Shown here one piece after another: positions 51,846-61,509 of a DNA stretch of 64,000 nucleotides. The notes beneath the pieces are model-generated. The model had not been told where the DNA came from and ran no database searches. It saw only the letters and a list, made by a program, of their open reading frames with translations. A program made the position numbers and the translations under genes. Source of the DNA: Lysinibacillus irui (lineage in GTDB: Bacteria > Bacillota > Bacilli > Bacillales_A > Planococcaceae); assembly GCF_028877475.1 (NCBI RefSeq), contig NZ_CP113527.1:365501-429500 (forward strand), written 5' to 3'. Numbering within the stretch: the first letter of the stretch is position 1; each line of letters begins with the position of its first letter.

Positions 51846-53480
51846 ATGGCAGAACTGGTGTATCAAACAATTGGTCAATTGCTAGATGAACAATCGAAAA
51901 AGTATCCACAGAATGAAGCTTTAGTTTACGCTGATAGAGATTTACGTATGACTTATGAGCAGCTAAATTATCAAGCACGACTTGTTGCGAGAGGTTTAAT
52001 GGCTTTAGGAATTGAAAAGGGTGACCATATCGCGGTGTGGACAACGAATGTTCCGGAGTGGGTACAGCTTCAATTTGGTACAGGGAAGATGGGTGCGCCC
52101 ATCGTTACGGTCAATACTAATTATCGTGCAAGCGAGTTGGAGTATTTACTTAAACAATCTGATGCCAAAACGATTTTTTTAATTGAAAATTATCGAGACC
52201 ATTCTTTTATTAATACACTACAAGAGTTATGTCCAGAGCTTGAACATTGTGAACCAGGTAATTTGCAATCAAAGCGACTGCCTTTATTAAAAAATGTTAT
52301 TTTAATCGGCGAAACTAAATATCCCGGTGTACTAAATTGGTCAGATGTATTGAAGGCTGCAGAGAAAGTGACTGAGGAACAGTTAGAACAAAGAGAGCAA
52401 TCTCTATATTATGATGATGTCATTAATATTCAATATACGTCTGGTACAACAGGCTTTCCTAAAGGTGTGATGTTAACGCATTTTAACTTAGTTAACAATG
52501 CTGTCAATATTGCGGAGTGCATGCGTTTAACAGCGGAGGATCGTCTATGTATTCCAGTACCATTTTTCCACTGTTTCGGTTGTGTTATAGGAACTTTAGC
52601 TATTACAACAAGTGGGGGAACGATGGTACCTGTGCAGGAATTCTCACCTGAAGAGGTGCTAAGAACTGTTCAACAAGAAAAATGTACAGCATTACATGGT
52701 GTACCAACGATGTTCATTAGCGAGCTTAATCTACCAAACTTTGCGTCCTTCAATCTTTCGACCTTACGTACAGGAGTGATGGCAGGTTCAAATTGCCCGA
52801 TAGAGGTCATGAAAGCAGTTATTGAGAAAATGGGTATGACAGATATTACAATCTGCTATGGTCAAACAGAATCATCGCCAGTTATTACACAGACGAGAAC
52901 AGATGACCCGTTAGAGTTAAAAGTGGAAACAGTTGGCCGTGCATTACCCAACTTGGAAGTGAAAATTGTTGTTCCAGGTACAACGGATGAAGCGCCTAGG
53001 AATGAACAAGGCGAGTTATGTACAAGAGGCTACCATGTAATGAAGGGCTACTATAAAAACCAGGAAGAAACAGAGCTTGCTATTGATCAGGAAGGCTGGC
53101 TGCATACAGGTGACTTGGCAACAATGGATGAAGCTGGTTATGTGCGTGTGACAGGTCGTTTGAAAGATATGATAATTCGCGGAGGAGAAAATTTATATCC
53201 TCGTGAAATTGAGGAATTTCTTTATACACATCCAAAAATTTCAGATGTCCAGGTTGCTGGTGTACCCGATCCTATTTACGGAGAGGAAGCGGCAGCTTGG
53301 ATTATTTTGAAAGAAGGGGAGCAAGTGACCGAAGAAGAGATTCGAGAATTTTGTCGAGATAAGATCTCTAGACATAAAATTCCAAAACATATTTTCTTTA
53401 TCGATAACTATCCAATGACTGCATCTGGAAAAGTTCAAAAATATAAATTACGAGAAGATTTTATGATGACCGTACAGTAA
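51846..53480 (+). CDS. yngI: Acyl-CoA synthetase (AMP-forming), YngI-like
   Basis: 544-residue ANL-superfamily ligase. P-loop-like YTSGTTGFPKG, ICYGQTESSP, GWLHTGDLATMD, GRLKDMIIRGGENLYPREIE, and the C-terminal Lys in SGKVQKYKL. It activates a carboxylic acid to its CoA ester; within this operon isovalerate or acetoacetate-type acids are likely, by inference from gene order shared with B. subtilis yng. AGGGGG lies 7 nt before the ATG. It follows the structured spacer, so its expression may differ from that of yngJ. Confidence 0.88.
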   Translation: MAELVYQTIGQLLDEQSKKYPQNEALVYADRDLRMTYEQLNYQARLVARGLMALGIEKGDHIAVWTTNVPEWVQLQFGTGKMGAPIVTVNTNYRASELEYLLKQSDAKTIFLIENYRDHSFINTLQELCPELEHCEPGNLQSKRLPLLKNVILIGETKYPGVLNWSDVLKAAEKVTEEQLEQREQSLYYDDVINIQYTSGTTGFPKGVMLTHFNLVNNAVNIAECMRLTAEDRLCIPVPFFHCFGCVIGTLAITTSGGTMVPVQEFSPEEVLRTVQQEKCTALHGVPTMFISELNLPNFASFNLSTLRTGVMAGSNCPIEVMKAVIEKMGMTDITICYGQTESSPVITQTRTDDPLELKVETVGRALPNLEVKIVVPGTTDEAPRNEQGELCTRGYHVMKGYYKNQEETELAIDQEGWLHTGDLATMDEAGYVRVTGRLKDMIIRGGENLYPREIEEFLYTHPKISDVQVAGVPDPIYGEEAAAWIILKEGEQVTEEEIREFCRDKISRHKIPKHIFFIDNYPMTASGKVQKYKLREDFMMTVQ

Positions 53481-53495
53481 GGGGGGCTAGTGGAT

Positions 53496-54854
53496 ATGTT
53501 CAACAAAATATTAATTGCCAATCGTGGGGAGATTGCTAGACGTGTGATTAGGACATGTAAGCGCCTAAATATTCATACGGTTGCTATATATTCCGAGGCA
53601 GATGCAGAAAGTTTGCATGTAAAGGATGCAAATGAGGCTTACTGTGTTGGAAAAGCACCTGTTGCACAGAGCTATTTAAATATTGACCGTATTCTTGAAA
53701 TCGCAAAAGAAAGTGGCGTAGAGGCCGTTCATCCTGGATATGGTCTACTATCAGAAAATGCAGAGTTTGCGAAGCGATGCACAGAGGCAGGTTTAGTATT
53801 TATTGGACCAAGTGCTGATGTAATAGCTTCAATGGGCAGTAAATTAGAGGCTCGTAAAACGATGAAAGCTGCTGGTGTGCCTATTGTAGAGGGAGTTGAA
53901 CATCCTGTCAAAGATGTAGCAGAAGCTACTAATATCGCCGAGCGTTTAGGTTATCCAATTATGTTAAAGGCCTCGGCTGGAGGTGGCGGTATCGGTATGC
54001 AGCTTGTTGACAATGCTGAGGAACTAGCCAAGGCTTTTGAGGGAAATCAAAAGCGTGCTCAGTCATTTTTCGGTGATGGCACAATGTATATGGAACGATT
54101 TATCGCCAATCCTCATCATGTAGAAGTGCAAATTATCGCAGATCATCAAGGTAATGTCGTTCCTTTATTTGAACGTGAATGCTCTATTCAACGTAGAAAT
54201 CAAAAAGTTGTAGAAGAAGCGCCATCACCGTTTATTTCTCAAGAGACTAGAGAAAAAATGCTTGAAGCATCAGTTAAGGCTGCAAAGCATATTGGCTATG
54301 TCAATGCTGGAACAATAGAGTACTTGGTAGATGAAAATCAAAACTTTTACTTCTTAGAAATGAATACAAGATTACAAGTAGAGCATCCCGTAACAGAGGA
54401 AATTACCAAGCTTGATCTAGTAGAAGAGCAATTAAAAATTGCTGCTAAGCAAGCTCTAACATTTACGAGAGAAAGTATTACTAAAGAAGGGCATGCCATT
54501 GAGGTGCGTATATACGCTGAAAATCCTTCTACGTTTTTCCCTTCGCCAGGTACTATTACAGCGCTTGAATTACCAACAGGTGAAGGGATTAGACATGAAT
54601 GTGGTGTCGAAGCAGGTTCAGCCGTAACACCATTTTATGATCCAATGATAAGTAAGCTAGTAGTGTGGGGAGAAACGAGAGAAATTGCCTGTGAAAGGTT
54701 AATCCAAGCATTAAAAGCATATAAAGTCGAGGGTATTCAAACGAATATTCCAATGCTATTGAAAACTGTGACACATAATCAATTTTTAAAAGGCGATACA
54801 ACAACTAAATTTGTAGAGCAATATTATTTACCACAATTAGCAGAAACAAAATAG
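53496..54854 (+). CDS. yngHA: Biotin carboxylase subunit of acyl-CoA carboxylase
   Basis: 452-residue ATP-grasp enzyme: FNKILIANRGEIARR, KASAGGGGIGMQ (ATP loop), HHVEVQIIAD, ECSIQRRNQK, EMNTRLQVEHPVTE. It carboxylates biotin with bicarbonate and ATP. With the following 70-residue carrier and the carboxyltransferase four genes on it should make methylcrotonyl-CoA carboxylase or a related acyl-CoA carboxylase. GGGGGG lies 9 nt before the ATG at 53496; the GTG at 53490 is too close. Confidence 0.9.
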   Translation: MFNKILIANRGEIARRVIRTCKRLNIHTVAIYSEADAESLHVKDANEAYCVGKAPVAQSYLNIDRILEIAKESGVEAVHPGYGLLSENAEFAKRCTEAGLVFIGPSADVIASMGSKLEARKTMKAAGVPIVEGVEHPVKDVAEATNIAERLGYPIMLKASAGGGGIGMQLVDNAEELAKAFEGNQKRAQSFFGDGTMYMERFIANPHHVEVQIIADHQGNVVPLFERECSIQRRNQKVVEEAPSPFISQETREKMLEASVKAAKHIGYVNAGTIEYLVDENQNFYFLEMNTRLQVEHPVTEEITKLDLVEEQLKIAAKQALTFTRESITKEGHAIEVRIYAENPSTFFPSPGTITALELPTGEGIRHECGVEAGSAVTPFYDPMISKLVVWGETREIACERLIQALKAYKVEGIQTNIPMLLKTVTHNQFLKGDTTTKFVEQYYLPQLAETK

Positions 54855-54921
54855 AATTTCAATGCATTCGTGCTTCTTAGAAAGGGCGAATGCATGACTA
54901 AATAACGAGGAGCGAATGACA

Positions 54922-55134
54922 ATGGCAACAGTAAAAGCAAGCATGGCAGGTACAGTGTGGAAAATCGTTGTAACAGAAGGTGAGAAAGTGACAGCAGGTC
55001 AAGATGTAGCTATTTTAGAATCAATGAAAATGGAAATTCCAATTGCTGCAGAAGAGGATGGCGTGGTGACAAAAATTATCGCTAATGAAGGAGATTTCAT
55101 TAACGTTGACGATGATATTTTAGAAATTGAATAA
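54922..55134 (+). CDS. yngHB: Biotin carboxyl carrier protein
   Basis: 70-residue single biotinyl domain, with the biotin Lys in ESMKMEIPI at about residue 35 and paired Gly turns (MAGTVWKI, NEGDFI). A free-standing carrier this short matches B. subtilis YngHB. GAGGAG at 54907-54912 gives 9-nt spacing to the ATG at 54922 and only 3 nt to that at 54916. It carries CO2 between the carboxylase upstream and the carboxyltransferase downstream. Confidence 0.9.
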   Translation: MATVKASMAGTVWKIVVTEGEKVTAGQDVAILESMKMEIPIAAEEDGVVTKIIANEGDFINVDDDILEIE

Positions 55135-55148
55135 GAGGAGGCCTCTTT

Positions 55149-56066
55149 ATGCAGCTACCTAAGCATGTCATGATCAAAGAAGTGGGTCCCCGTGATGGTT
55201 TGCAAAATGAAAAAACACATATTACCACGGTAGATAAAGTACAACTAGTCAATCTATTAAGTCAAACAGGATTAAGTTACATCGAAGTGACTTCATTTGT
55301 TCATCCGAAATGGATTCCTCAATTGGCGGATGCAGTCGAAGTTCTTCGAGCTATCAAAAGGAATAAGGATATTACCTATGCAGCACTTGTACCCAATATG
55401 CGTGGCTTAGAACGTGCATTACAGGCTGAAGTAGATGAAGTTAGTATTTTCATGTCTGCAAGTGAGAGCCATAATCAAAGCAATATTAATAAAACAATAG
55501 AAGAGACCTTTCCAATATTAGAGGAAGTCGTTATAGGGGCAAAAGCAGCAAAGAAAAAAGTTCGAGGTTATATCTCAACAGTTATTGGTTGTCCCTATGA
55601 GGGATATATCCATCCAGACAAGGTACTGCGTGTAACGGATAAATTACTGGAAATAGGCGTGGCTGAAATATCACTTGGTGACACAATTGGTGTTGGTGTA
55701 CCAACACAGGTTGAGTATCTTTTAGAGGAATTACTAAAAAGATATGTACCTGAAAAGTTTGCCATGCATTTTCATGATACACGAGGCACGGCACTAGCTA
55801 ATATTATGAAATCCTTAGAAATGGGGATTACAAAGTTTGATAGTGCACTTGGTGGATTAGGGGGCTGTCCATATGCTAAGGGAGCTTCAGGAAATGTAGC
55901 TACAGAAGATTTGTTGTATTTATTCGATGAGATGGGCATTGAAACAGGAATAGATCGCCAGAAAGTGCTAGAGGCAGCACTCTATATTGAAGAGAAATTA
56001 GGAAAAGCTGTTGCATCGAAGCAAATGGCCATTGTCCGTAATGAAAGGAGTGCAAATCAACTATGA
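55149..56066 (+). CDS. yngG: Hydroxymethylglutaryl-CoA lyase
   Basis: 305-residue TIM-barrel aldolase splitting HMG-CoA into acetoacetate and acetyl-CoA, the last step of leucine breakdown. Motifs: EVGPRDGLQNE (metal Asp), EVTSFVHPKW, SLGDTIGVG, MHFHDTRGTAL (metal His pair) and the active-site Cys loop LGGCPYAKGASGN. GAGGAGG lies 7 nt before the ATG. The stop overlaps the next gene by 4 bases (ATGA). Confidence 0.92.
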   Translation: MQLPKHVMIKEVGPRDGLQNEKTHITTVDKVQLVNLLSQTGLSYIEVTSFVHPKWIPQLADAVEVLRAIKRNKDITYAALVPNMRGLERALQAEVDEVSIFMSASESHNQSNINKTIEETFPILEEVVIGAKAAKKKVRGYISTVIGCPYEGYIHPDKVLRVTDKLLEIGVAEISLGDTIGVGVPTQVEYLLEELLKRYVPEKFAMHFHDTRGTALANIMKSLEMGITKFDSALGGLGGCPYAKGASGNVATEDLLYLFDEMGIETGIDRQKVLEAALYIEEKLGKAVASKQMAIVRNERSANQL

Positions 56067-56845
56067 CGCAACTTGTTCGTTTTGAATTACTGGAGGGGAG
56101 TGTTGGGCTTATTACCCTTTCGAGGCCAGAAGCTGCAAATGCAATGTCTGTTCAGTTACTTCGTGAGTTGTCAGACACACTTGATCAAATGAATGGAGAT
56201 CCTGCAGTGCGTGTAGTTTTACTGACAGGTGAAGGGGAAAAGGCATTTTGCGCAGGCGCTGATCTAAAAGAGCGCAAAGGGATGTCTGATCGCCAAGTAA
56301 AGCAAATCGTGCAACTAATTGGGTCGACGGTGGCAAAAGTTGAGACACTTGCACAGCCTGTCATAGCAGTGCTTAATGGCGTAGCTTTTGGAGGTGGTCT
56401 AGAGTTGGCATTAGCTTGTGATTTACGTATTGCCGCTACACATGTCCAGCTAGGTCTAACTGAAACCTCTCTCGGAATTATTCCAGGTGCTGGTGGAACA
56501 CAACGGCTTCCACGTTTAATTGGCCTAGGTAAAGCGAAGGAATTGATTTATACAGCACGTAGGCTGAATGCTGAAGAAGCTAAAAATTACGGTATTGTTG
56601 AGCATGTTTATGAAGGACATGAGGTAATGGAAAAGGCACAACAGCTTGCGCTGGAAATGGCTAAAAATGCACCACTTTCTTTAGTGCAAGCTAAAGTCGC
56701 GATCAATCAGGGTGTTGAGGTAGATTTAGCTACCGGATTAAAAATTGAATCACTTGCATATATTGCATTGATACCAACAGAAGACCGATTAGAGGGCTTG
56801 CTGGCTTTCCAAGAAAAGCGAACACCACAATATTCAGGGAAATAA
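56063..56845 (+). CDS. yngF: Enoyl-CoA hydratase, probable methylglutaconyl-CoA hydratase
   Basis: 260-residue crotonase-fold enzyme: AFCAGADLKE (oxyanion hole), GVAFGGGLELALACD and TSLGIIPGAGGTQRL with the catalytic Glu region. Position between HMG-CoA lyase and the carboxyltransferase, and length equal to YngF, support hydration of 3-methylglutaconyl-CoA. Translationally coupled by ATGA overlap to the lyase gene. Confidence 0.9.
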   Translation: MTQLVRFELLEGSVGLITLSRPEAANAMSVQLLRELSDTLDQMNGDPAVRVVLLTGEGEKAFCAGADLKERKGMSDRQVKQIVQLIGSTVAKVETLAQPVIAVLNGVAFGGGLELALACDLRIAATHVQLGLTETSLGIIPGAGGTQRLPRLIGLGKAKELIYTARRLNAEEAKNYGIVEHVYEGHEVMEKAQQLALEMAKNAPLSLVQAKVAINQGVEVDLATGLKIESLAYIALIPTEDRLEGLLAFQEKRTPQYSGK

Positions 56846-56894
56846 AGCACTAAAATATTTCGGTGTAATTGATTGGGCAAAGGGAGGAATAAAC

Positions 56895-58433
56895 ATGAGC
56901 AATATCTCGACTGAAAATACACCACCTACAATGAAAGACAAAATTTTAACAGGTGGTTTACCAAAATATCATGATAAAAATGCACAACAAGGCAAGCTAT
57001 TTGTACGTGAACGTCTTGAACTATTACTAGACGATGGTCTTCAATCAGAAGATGGACTTTATGCAAACTGTTTGGCGGGAGATTTGCCGGCAGATGGTGT
57101 TGTTACTGGTATTGGTAAAATACATGGACGCACAGTTTGTGTGTTAGCCAATGATTCTACTATTAAAGCTGGCTCTTGGGGAAAACGCACAGTTGAAAAA
57201 ATGATTCGTATTCAAGAAACTGCTGAAAAGCTAAATTGTCCATTATTATATTTAGTTGATTCAGCAGGTGCACGTATTACAGATCAGTTAGAAATGTTCC
57301 CAGGACGTAGAGGTGCGGGTCGCATTTTCTACAACCAAGTAAAGCTGTCAGGAAAAGTTCCGCAAATTTGCTTACTGTTTGGACCTTCTGCAGCAGGTGG
57401 TGCTTATATTCCTGCATTTTGTGATATCGTTGTCATGGTGGAAGGCAATGCTTCAATGTATTTAGGCTCTCCTCGAATGGCTGAAATGGTGATTGGTGAG
57501 AAAGTAGATTTAGAAACAATGGGTGGCGCAAAAATGCACTGTTCAGTCTCAGGCTGTGGAGATGTGCTTGTCAAAACAGAACAAGAGGCTATTGCTTATG
57601 CTCGTAAATACTTAGGCTATTTCCCTAATAACTACGCAGAACGAAGCAAAGTAGAGACACCTAAACCACCTGCTTCATTTGATAAATCTATTGAGGAATT
57701 AATCCCTGAAAATCAAAATGTTCCTTTCGATATGTATAAATTAATTGATCGAATTATCGATGAAGATTCGTTTTGTGAGGTAAAGAAATTATTTGCACCT
57801 GAACTAATTACAGGTCTTGCACGAATTAATGGGCAATCAGTAGGCATAATCGCTAACCAACCTCGCGTTAAGGGAGGCGTGCTATTCCATGACTCGGCTG
57901 ATAAAGCAGCAAAATTCATCTCACTTTGTGACGCATTTAATATTCCCCTGTTATTCCTAGCAGACGTTCCTGGCTTCATGATAGGTACACAGGTAGAGAA
58001 AGCAGGAATTATCCGTCATGGTGCAAAAATGATTTTTGCTATGAGTGAAGCAACTGTTCCTAAGCTAACGGTCATTGTTCGTAAAGCATATGGGGCAGGT
58101 TTATACGCAATGGCAGGTCCAGCATTTGAACCAGATTGCTGTATTGCATTATCTAATGCGCAAATTGCCGTAATGGGGCCAGAAGCAGCGGTCAATGCTG
58201 TTTATGCTAATAAAATCGCAGAGCTTCCGAAAGAAGAGCAAGCAAGCTTTATTGCCGAAAAGCGTAAAGAGTACCAAGAGGAAATAGATGTGTATCGTTT
58301 AGCATCAGAGCTCATTATCGATGATGTAATTGAGCCGAATGATTTACGCAAAGTACTAGAAAATCGCTTAGAGCTTTATATGTCAAAATACTTATTATTC
58401 TCACAGCGTAAGCATGGGGTAAATCCAGTATAA
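56895..58433 (+). CDS. yngE: Acyl-CoA carboxylase, carboxyltransferase subunit
   Basis: 512-residue crotonase-fold protein with both carboxyltransferase halves: YLVDSAGARITDQLEMFPGRRGAG, FGPSAAGGAYIPAFCD, LADVPGFMIGTQVEKAGIIRHGAKM and RKAYGAGLYAMAGPAF. The CoA-site motif GR.GAGRIF is typical of methylcrotonyl-CoA carboxylase beta subunits. Same length and place as B. subtilis YngE (511). AGGGAGG lies about 8 nt before the ATG. Last gene of the operon, ending in a hairpin. Confidence 0.9.
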   Translation: MSNISTENTPPTMKDKILTGGLPKYHDKNAQQGKLFVRERLELLLDDGLQSEDGLYANCLAGDLPADGVVTGIGKIHGRTVCVLANDSTIKAGSWGKRTVEKMIRIQETAEKLNCPLLYLVDSAGARITDQLEMFPGRRGAGRIFYNQVKLSGKVPQICLLFGPSAAGGAYIPAFCDIVVMVEGNASMYLGSPRMAEMVIGEKVDLETMGGAKMHCSVSGCGDVLVKTEQEAIAYARKYLGYFPNNYAERSKVETPKPPASFDKSIEELIPENQNVPFDMYKLIDRIIDEDSFCEVKKLFAPELITGLARINGQSVGIIANQPRVKGGVLFHDSADKAAKFISLCDAFNIPLLFLADVPGFMIGTQVEKAGIIRHGAKMIFAMSEATVPKLTVIVRKAYGAGLYAMAGPAFEPDCCIALSNAQIAVMGPEAAVNAVYANKIAELPKEEQASFIAEKRKEYQEEIDVYRLASELIIDDVIEPNDLRKVLENRLELYMSKYLLFSQRKHGVNPV

Positions 58434-58450
58434 CCATATACTTAATTGAA

Positions 58451-58481
58451 GGGCTGTCTCCGCTATTAGGGGCAGCTTTTT
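58451..58481 (+). terminator. Rho-independent terminator of the leucine operon
   Basis: GGCTGTCTCC and GGGGCAGC form an imperfect stem followed by TTTTTC. Confidence 0.6.
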
Positions 58482-58556
58482 CAATGTTAATTTTTTCAGC
58501 TACTTGCATGGTGTAGAGTAGCATATTAAAATATGAAAAGGAATAAAGGGAAGTGG

Positions 58557-59132
58557 GTGTTAAGCTTGTCTAAAAACAACATAACGGATGTTCAGGGTAA
58601 TGCGAAGCTCCCATTACCATATCGAAATGTCATTGATACATATTATTTGCCATTAAAGGTCACGGGTTGGATTTTATTTAGTATTTATTCATTTATAGCT
58701 TTTTATAAGTTAGTCATTGATCGCTTAGTAAATGTCGTAGTTGTTTTATTTAAGGGTGATTATTCTATAGGTGATTTAGGCTTGTTTGATTATAGTAGCT
58801 GGCGATTAACTACGAATTTTGTTCCCTTTGAAACGATTCTCCGCTATATAAACTATTCTCAATATTTTAATTGGGATATCATAATCGTAAATCTTCTTGG
58901 TAACTTATTAATTTTTACTCCAATGGGCTTTTTATTGCCATTATTATCGAAGAAATTTCGTAAAGCATGGGTCATTATTTGTTTGGGCTTTTTCGCAAGT
59001 CTATCAGTAGAAACCATACAATTTATTTTTACGGTTGGCTCTGCTGATATTGATGATTTAATTTTGAATACAATTGGTGCATGGTTTGGTTATTTAGCTT
59101 ATAAGGGCATATTGATTAGACCAAAAAAGTGA
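58557..59132 (+). CDS. VanZ-like membrane protein
   Basis: About 191 residues with roughly four membrane helices. VanZ-family signature: NFVPFETILRYI, VNLLGNLLIFTPMGFLLPLL, SVETIQFIF and SADIDDLILNTIGAWFGY. VanZ proteins are linked to teicoplanin resistance in enterococci, but most Bacillales copies have no known role. The GTG at 58557 has AAAGGG 6 nt upstream; an ATG at 58533 has no ribosome site. Monocistronic. Confidence 0.8.
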   Translation: MLSLSKNNITDVQGNAKLPLPYRNVIDTYYLPLKVTGWILFSIYSFIAFYKLVIDRLVNVVVVLFKGDYSIGDLGLFDYSSWRLTTNFVPFETILRYINYSQYFNWDIIIVNLLGNLLIFTPMGFLLPLLSKKFRKAWVIICLGFFASLSVETIQFIFTVGSADIDDLILNTIGAWFGYLAYKGILIRPKK

Positions 59133-59133
59133 G

Positions 59134-59165
59134 AAAAACAGTCTTTTTTTAAGGGCTGTTTTTTA
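59134..59165 (+). terminator. Rho-independent terminator
   Basis: AAAAACAG pairs with CTGTTTTTT around a T-rich loop just after the stop. Confidence 0.65.
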
Positions 59166-59410
59166 TATTGTTGAAAACTTTACTGAAATAGAAATGAAAA
59201 TTGTCAATGAATGAAGGTCTTTATACCTAATGAAAAAAATAATTAATATCTCTTTAGGTGGTTAGTAGTCATTTCTACTTGAATTTAATAATGAAAATTC
59301 CGATAATGAGTGTACAGAAACTGTTCAGATGGTATAGATATAGTGTTAGAAGATATGTTCATATCTAGTATCTTATTGGCATATGTAAATAGAAGGGCGA
59401 GGTGAAAACT

Positions 59411-60136
59411 ATGAAAATATTGAATTCTATGGAGCAAGACAGAGTTTCATCGCAATATAATCGTAAAAAGATCTTGCAACGAAAAGAGGCTGGAGACGCC
59501 TATCGAAAAAATGCCATGTATTTTCAGCCAAAGAAAAATCCATTATTGCTGGAGCTTGAAAATTTACTTTTAGGGCGTACAGATCAAGACTTATATGAGC
59601 AACAACAAGAAAAGGCAAAAGAAGTAACGCCTCAACAGCAAGCAATAATGGAAGATCTACAACAAACCGAAGCTTATGTACGTGCACATGAGCATGCCTA
59701 TAAAGCAGGGACTACTGATAACATTGATTCTTCTGCTGTATCCAATCTAGAGCAAAATGACACATTACAAATTTTAGAACAGGTACGACATGCAGCATTA
59801 GCACCAACAGAGCCTTCACCGCAAGATTTACGTGTGGTACAAAGTGTCAACGCACAAATACAGCAAATGTTAAATAATTCGCATTCTGCAGATGACATAA
59901 TAGAAGAAGGTGAGCCATCTTTTGTACGTGACATGATTGAGGTAAAGGTTCCTGAACGTTTCTCCAAGGAATTGAATTTGGACCCATTTGCAGATACAAT
60001 TTTCGGTAAGAACTATGAGATTGCATTTAAGTTGAGAACATTCAAACAGGCCTCAGAAAAATATGTAGCTCACGTTCAAATGACGAAAAATGGCTATCGT
60101 CCAGATAAGGATCATATGTTCTCTTTGATAGCCTGA
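59411..60136 (+). CDS. SprA-related protein with altered zinc motif
   Basis: 241 residues. The segment TEAYVRAHEHAYKAG, followed by QVRHAALAPTEPSPQDLRVV, matches the SprA-related putative metalloprotease family, where the first motif is VRAHEQAH. Here the metal motif reads HEHAY (His93, Glu94, Tyr97): the second zinc His is Tyr, and the Gly-rich GGP..Y..GPDG segment of the family is missing. The protein is therefore probably not an active protease. The N-terminus is charged with no signal peptide; the C-terminal 60 residues are unassigned. GAGGTG lies 6 nt before the ATG at 59411. Confidence 0.7.
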   Translation: MKILNSMEQDRVSSQYNRKKILQRKEAGDAYRKNAMYFQPKKNPLLLELENLLLGRTDQDLYEQQQEKAKEVTPQQQAIMEDLQQTEAYVRAHEHAYKAGTTDNIDSSAVSNLEQNDTLQILEQVRHAALAPTEPSPQDLRVVQSVNAQIQQMLNNSHSADDIIEEGEPSFVRDMIEVKVPERFSKELNLDPFADTIFGKNYEIAFKLRTFKQASEKYVAHVQMTKNGYRPDKDHMFSLIA

Positions 60137-60160
60137 TGCTGTAGATAGGAGATTATTGAC

Positions 60161-60655
60161 ATGGCAAAGGCAAAGCATGCGAAAACAAACGCAATTCGAT
60201 TATTAGAACAACAAAAAATCCATTTCGATGTGATTGAATATGAAATTGGAGACGGTCAGGTTGATGGTGTCTCTGTTGCTGAGAAAATTGGTCAGCCTGT
60301 TGCTCGTGTGTTTAAAACACTAGTAGCAAAGGCAAGCGCACAAAAGCTTTTTGTATTTGTCATTCCAGTGGCTGAAGAGCTGGATTTAAAAGCTGCTGCA
60401 AAGGTAGTTGGGGAAAAGAAAATCGAAATGCTCGCAGTAAAAGATTTACTTGGCTATACCGGCTATGTTCGTGGTGGATGTTCCCCAGTAGGAATGAAGA
60501 AATTATACCCAACAGTCATTGACGATTCCGCACAAGAGCAAGGTAGTATTATTGTGAGTGCAGGGAAAATAGGCATGCAAATCCATGTTCAGTTAGAGGA
60601 TTTAATAACTGTTACAAAGGCGCAGCTTGCTCCAATTACAACTACCCATGCGTAA
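60161..60655 (+). CDS. ybaK: Cys-tRNA(Pro)/Cys-tRNA(Cys) deacylase YbaK/EbsC
   Basis: 164-residue YbaK-fold protein that clears Cys mis-attached to tRNA-Pro. Conserved features: [19 protein letters not shown] with the catalytic Lys, [13 protein letters not shown] and [20 protein letters not shown] lies about 8 nt before the ATG. It starts 24 bp after the SprA-related gene, so the two may share a transcript. The terminator begins within its last codons. Confidence 0.9.
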   Translation: MAKAKHAKTNAIRLLEQQKIHFDVIEYEIGDGQVDGVSVAEKIGQPVARVFKTLVAKASAQKLFVFVIPVAEELDLKAAAKVVGEKKIEMLAVKDLLGYTGYVRGGCSPVGMKKLYPTVIDDSAQEQGSIIVSAGKIGMQIHVQLEDLITVTKAQLAPITTTHA

Positions 60656-60676
60656 GAAAATGGGTAGTTATTTTTA
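60640..60676 (+). terminator. Rho-independent terminator overlapping the ybaK stop
   Basis: AACTACCCAT (60640-60649) and ATGGGTAGTT (60660-60669) with a 10-nt loop, then ATTTTTATG. Confidence 0.8.
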
Positions 60677-60772
60677 TGTATGATTAATACTGTAGCATAA
60701 GCAAGAACTCTCTATTTTCATAGAAAATATGATACAGTAGTGCAATATCATACATAGAGAGAAGGGGACGAA

Positions 60773-61408
60773 ATGCGGAAAATAATGGGGTGGCGTTGGG
60801 CATTCTTTATTGGAGGCTTAATTGTAATGTCACTTGGCATCACAATGTCCATAAAAGGGAAAATTGTTGGTACAAGCCCTTGGGATGTCTTGCATGTTGG
60901 ATTATTTCAAAACTTTGGGCTAAGTATTGGGACATGGTCAATTTTAACAGGACTTTTTATAGTTGCTTCAACATCTATTGTGTTGCGCGAATGGCCCAAA
61001 ATAGGCACTTGGTTAAATATGCTGTTAATTGGCTCATTTATTGATGTATTTAACTGGCTATTGCCGTCAACAGATGTTTACAGTCTTCAGATTACATATT
61101 TTATCATTGGTTTATTTGTTTTAAGCTTCGGCTGTGGCATGTATATTGCGCCAAATATGGGGGCAGGTCCACGTGATACCTTAATGATGATCCTTGTTGA
61201 AAAGTTTGGTGGATCCATTAAAACAGCTAGAATGGGTATCGAGGTTTTGGTGACAATTGTAGGCTGGCTTCTAGGTGGGCCGGTAGGAGTGGGCACGGTA
61301 TTAATTGCTTTAACTTCAGGCTATATTGTGCAGTATTCATTACCATATTGTCGTAAGCTTTTAATGAAATGTATTGGGAATATAGAGGGTATGAAGCCAT
61401 TCTATTAA
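60773..61408 (+). CDS. YczE/YyaS-like (YitT superfamily) membrane protein
   Basis: 211 residues, five or six membrane helices. Conserved elements: FFIGGLIVMSLGITMSIKG, GTSPWDVLHVGLFQNFGLSIGTWS and YIAPNMGAGPRDTLMM, the repeated P-W-D/P-R-D motifs of the YczE group. Function of the family is not established; B. subtilis YczE influences surfactin production. AGAAGGGG lies about 6 nt before the ATG. Monocistronic. Confidence 0.85.
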   Translation: MRKIMGWRWAFFIGGLIVMSLGITMSIKGKIVGTSPWDVLHVGLFQNFGLSIGTWSILTGLFIVASTSIVLREWPKIGTWLNMLLIGSFIDVFNWLLPSTDVYSLQITYFIIGLFVLSFGCGMYIAPNMGAGPRDTLMMILVEKFGGSIKTARMGIEVLVTIVGWLLGGPVGVGTVLIALTSGYIVQYSLPYCRKLLMKCIGNIEGMKPFY

Positions 61409-61412
61409 ATTA

Positions 61413-61460
61413 AGAAGCTACTTTTATCTGTCAGGGAGAAGAGTAGCTTTTCATCTTTTT
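61413..61460 (+). terminator. Rho-independent terminator
   Basis: AAGCTACT and AGTAGCTT around a 21-nt loop, with a following T-rich stretch. Confidence 0.65.
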
Positions 61461-61509
61461 TAGCGTTCTTTCATATAATGCAGGGCAGAAGCTAAAGGAG
61501 GAACGACAT

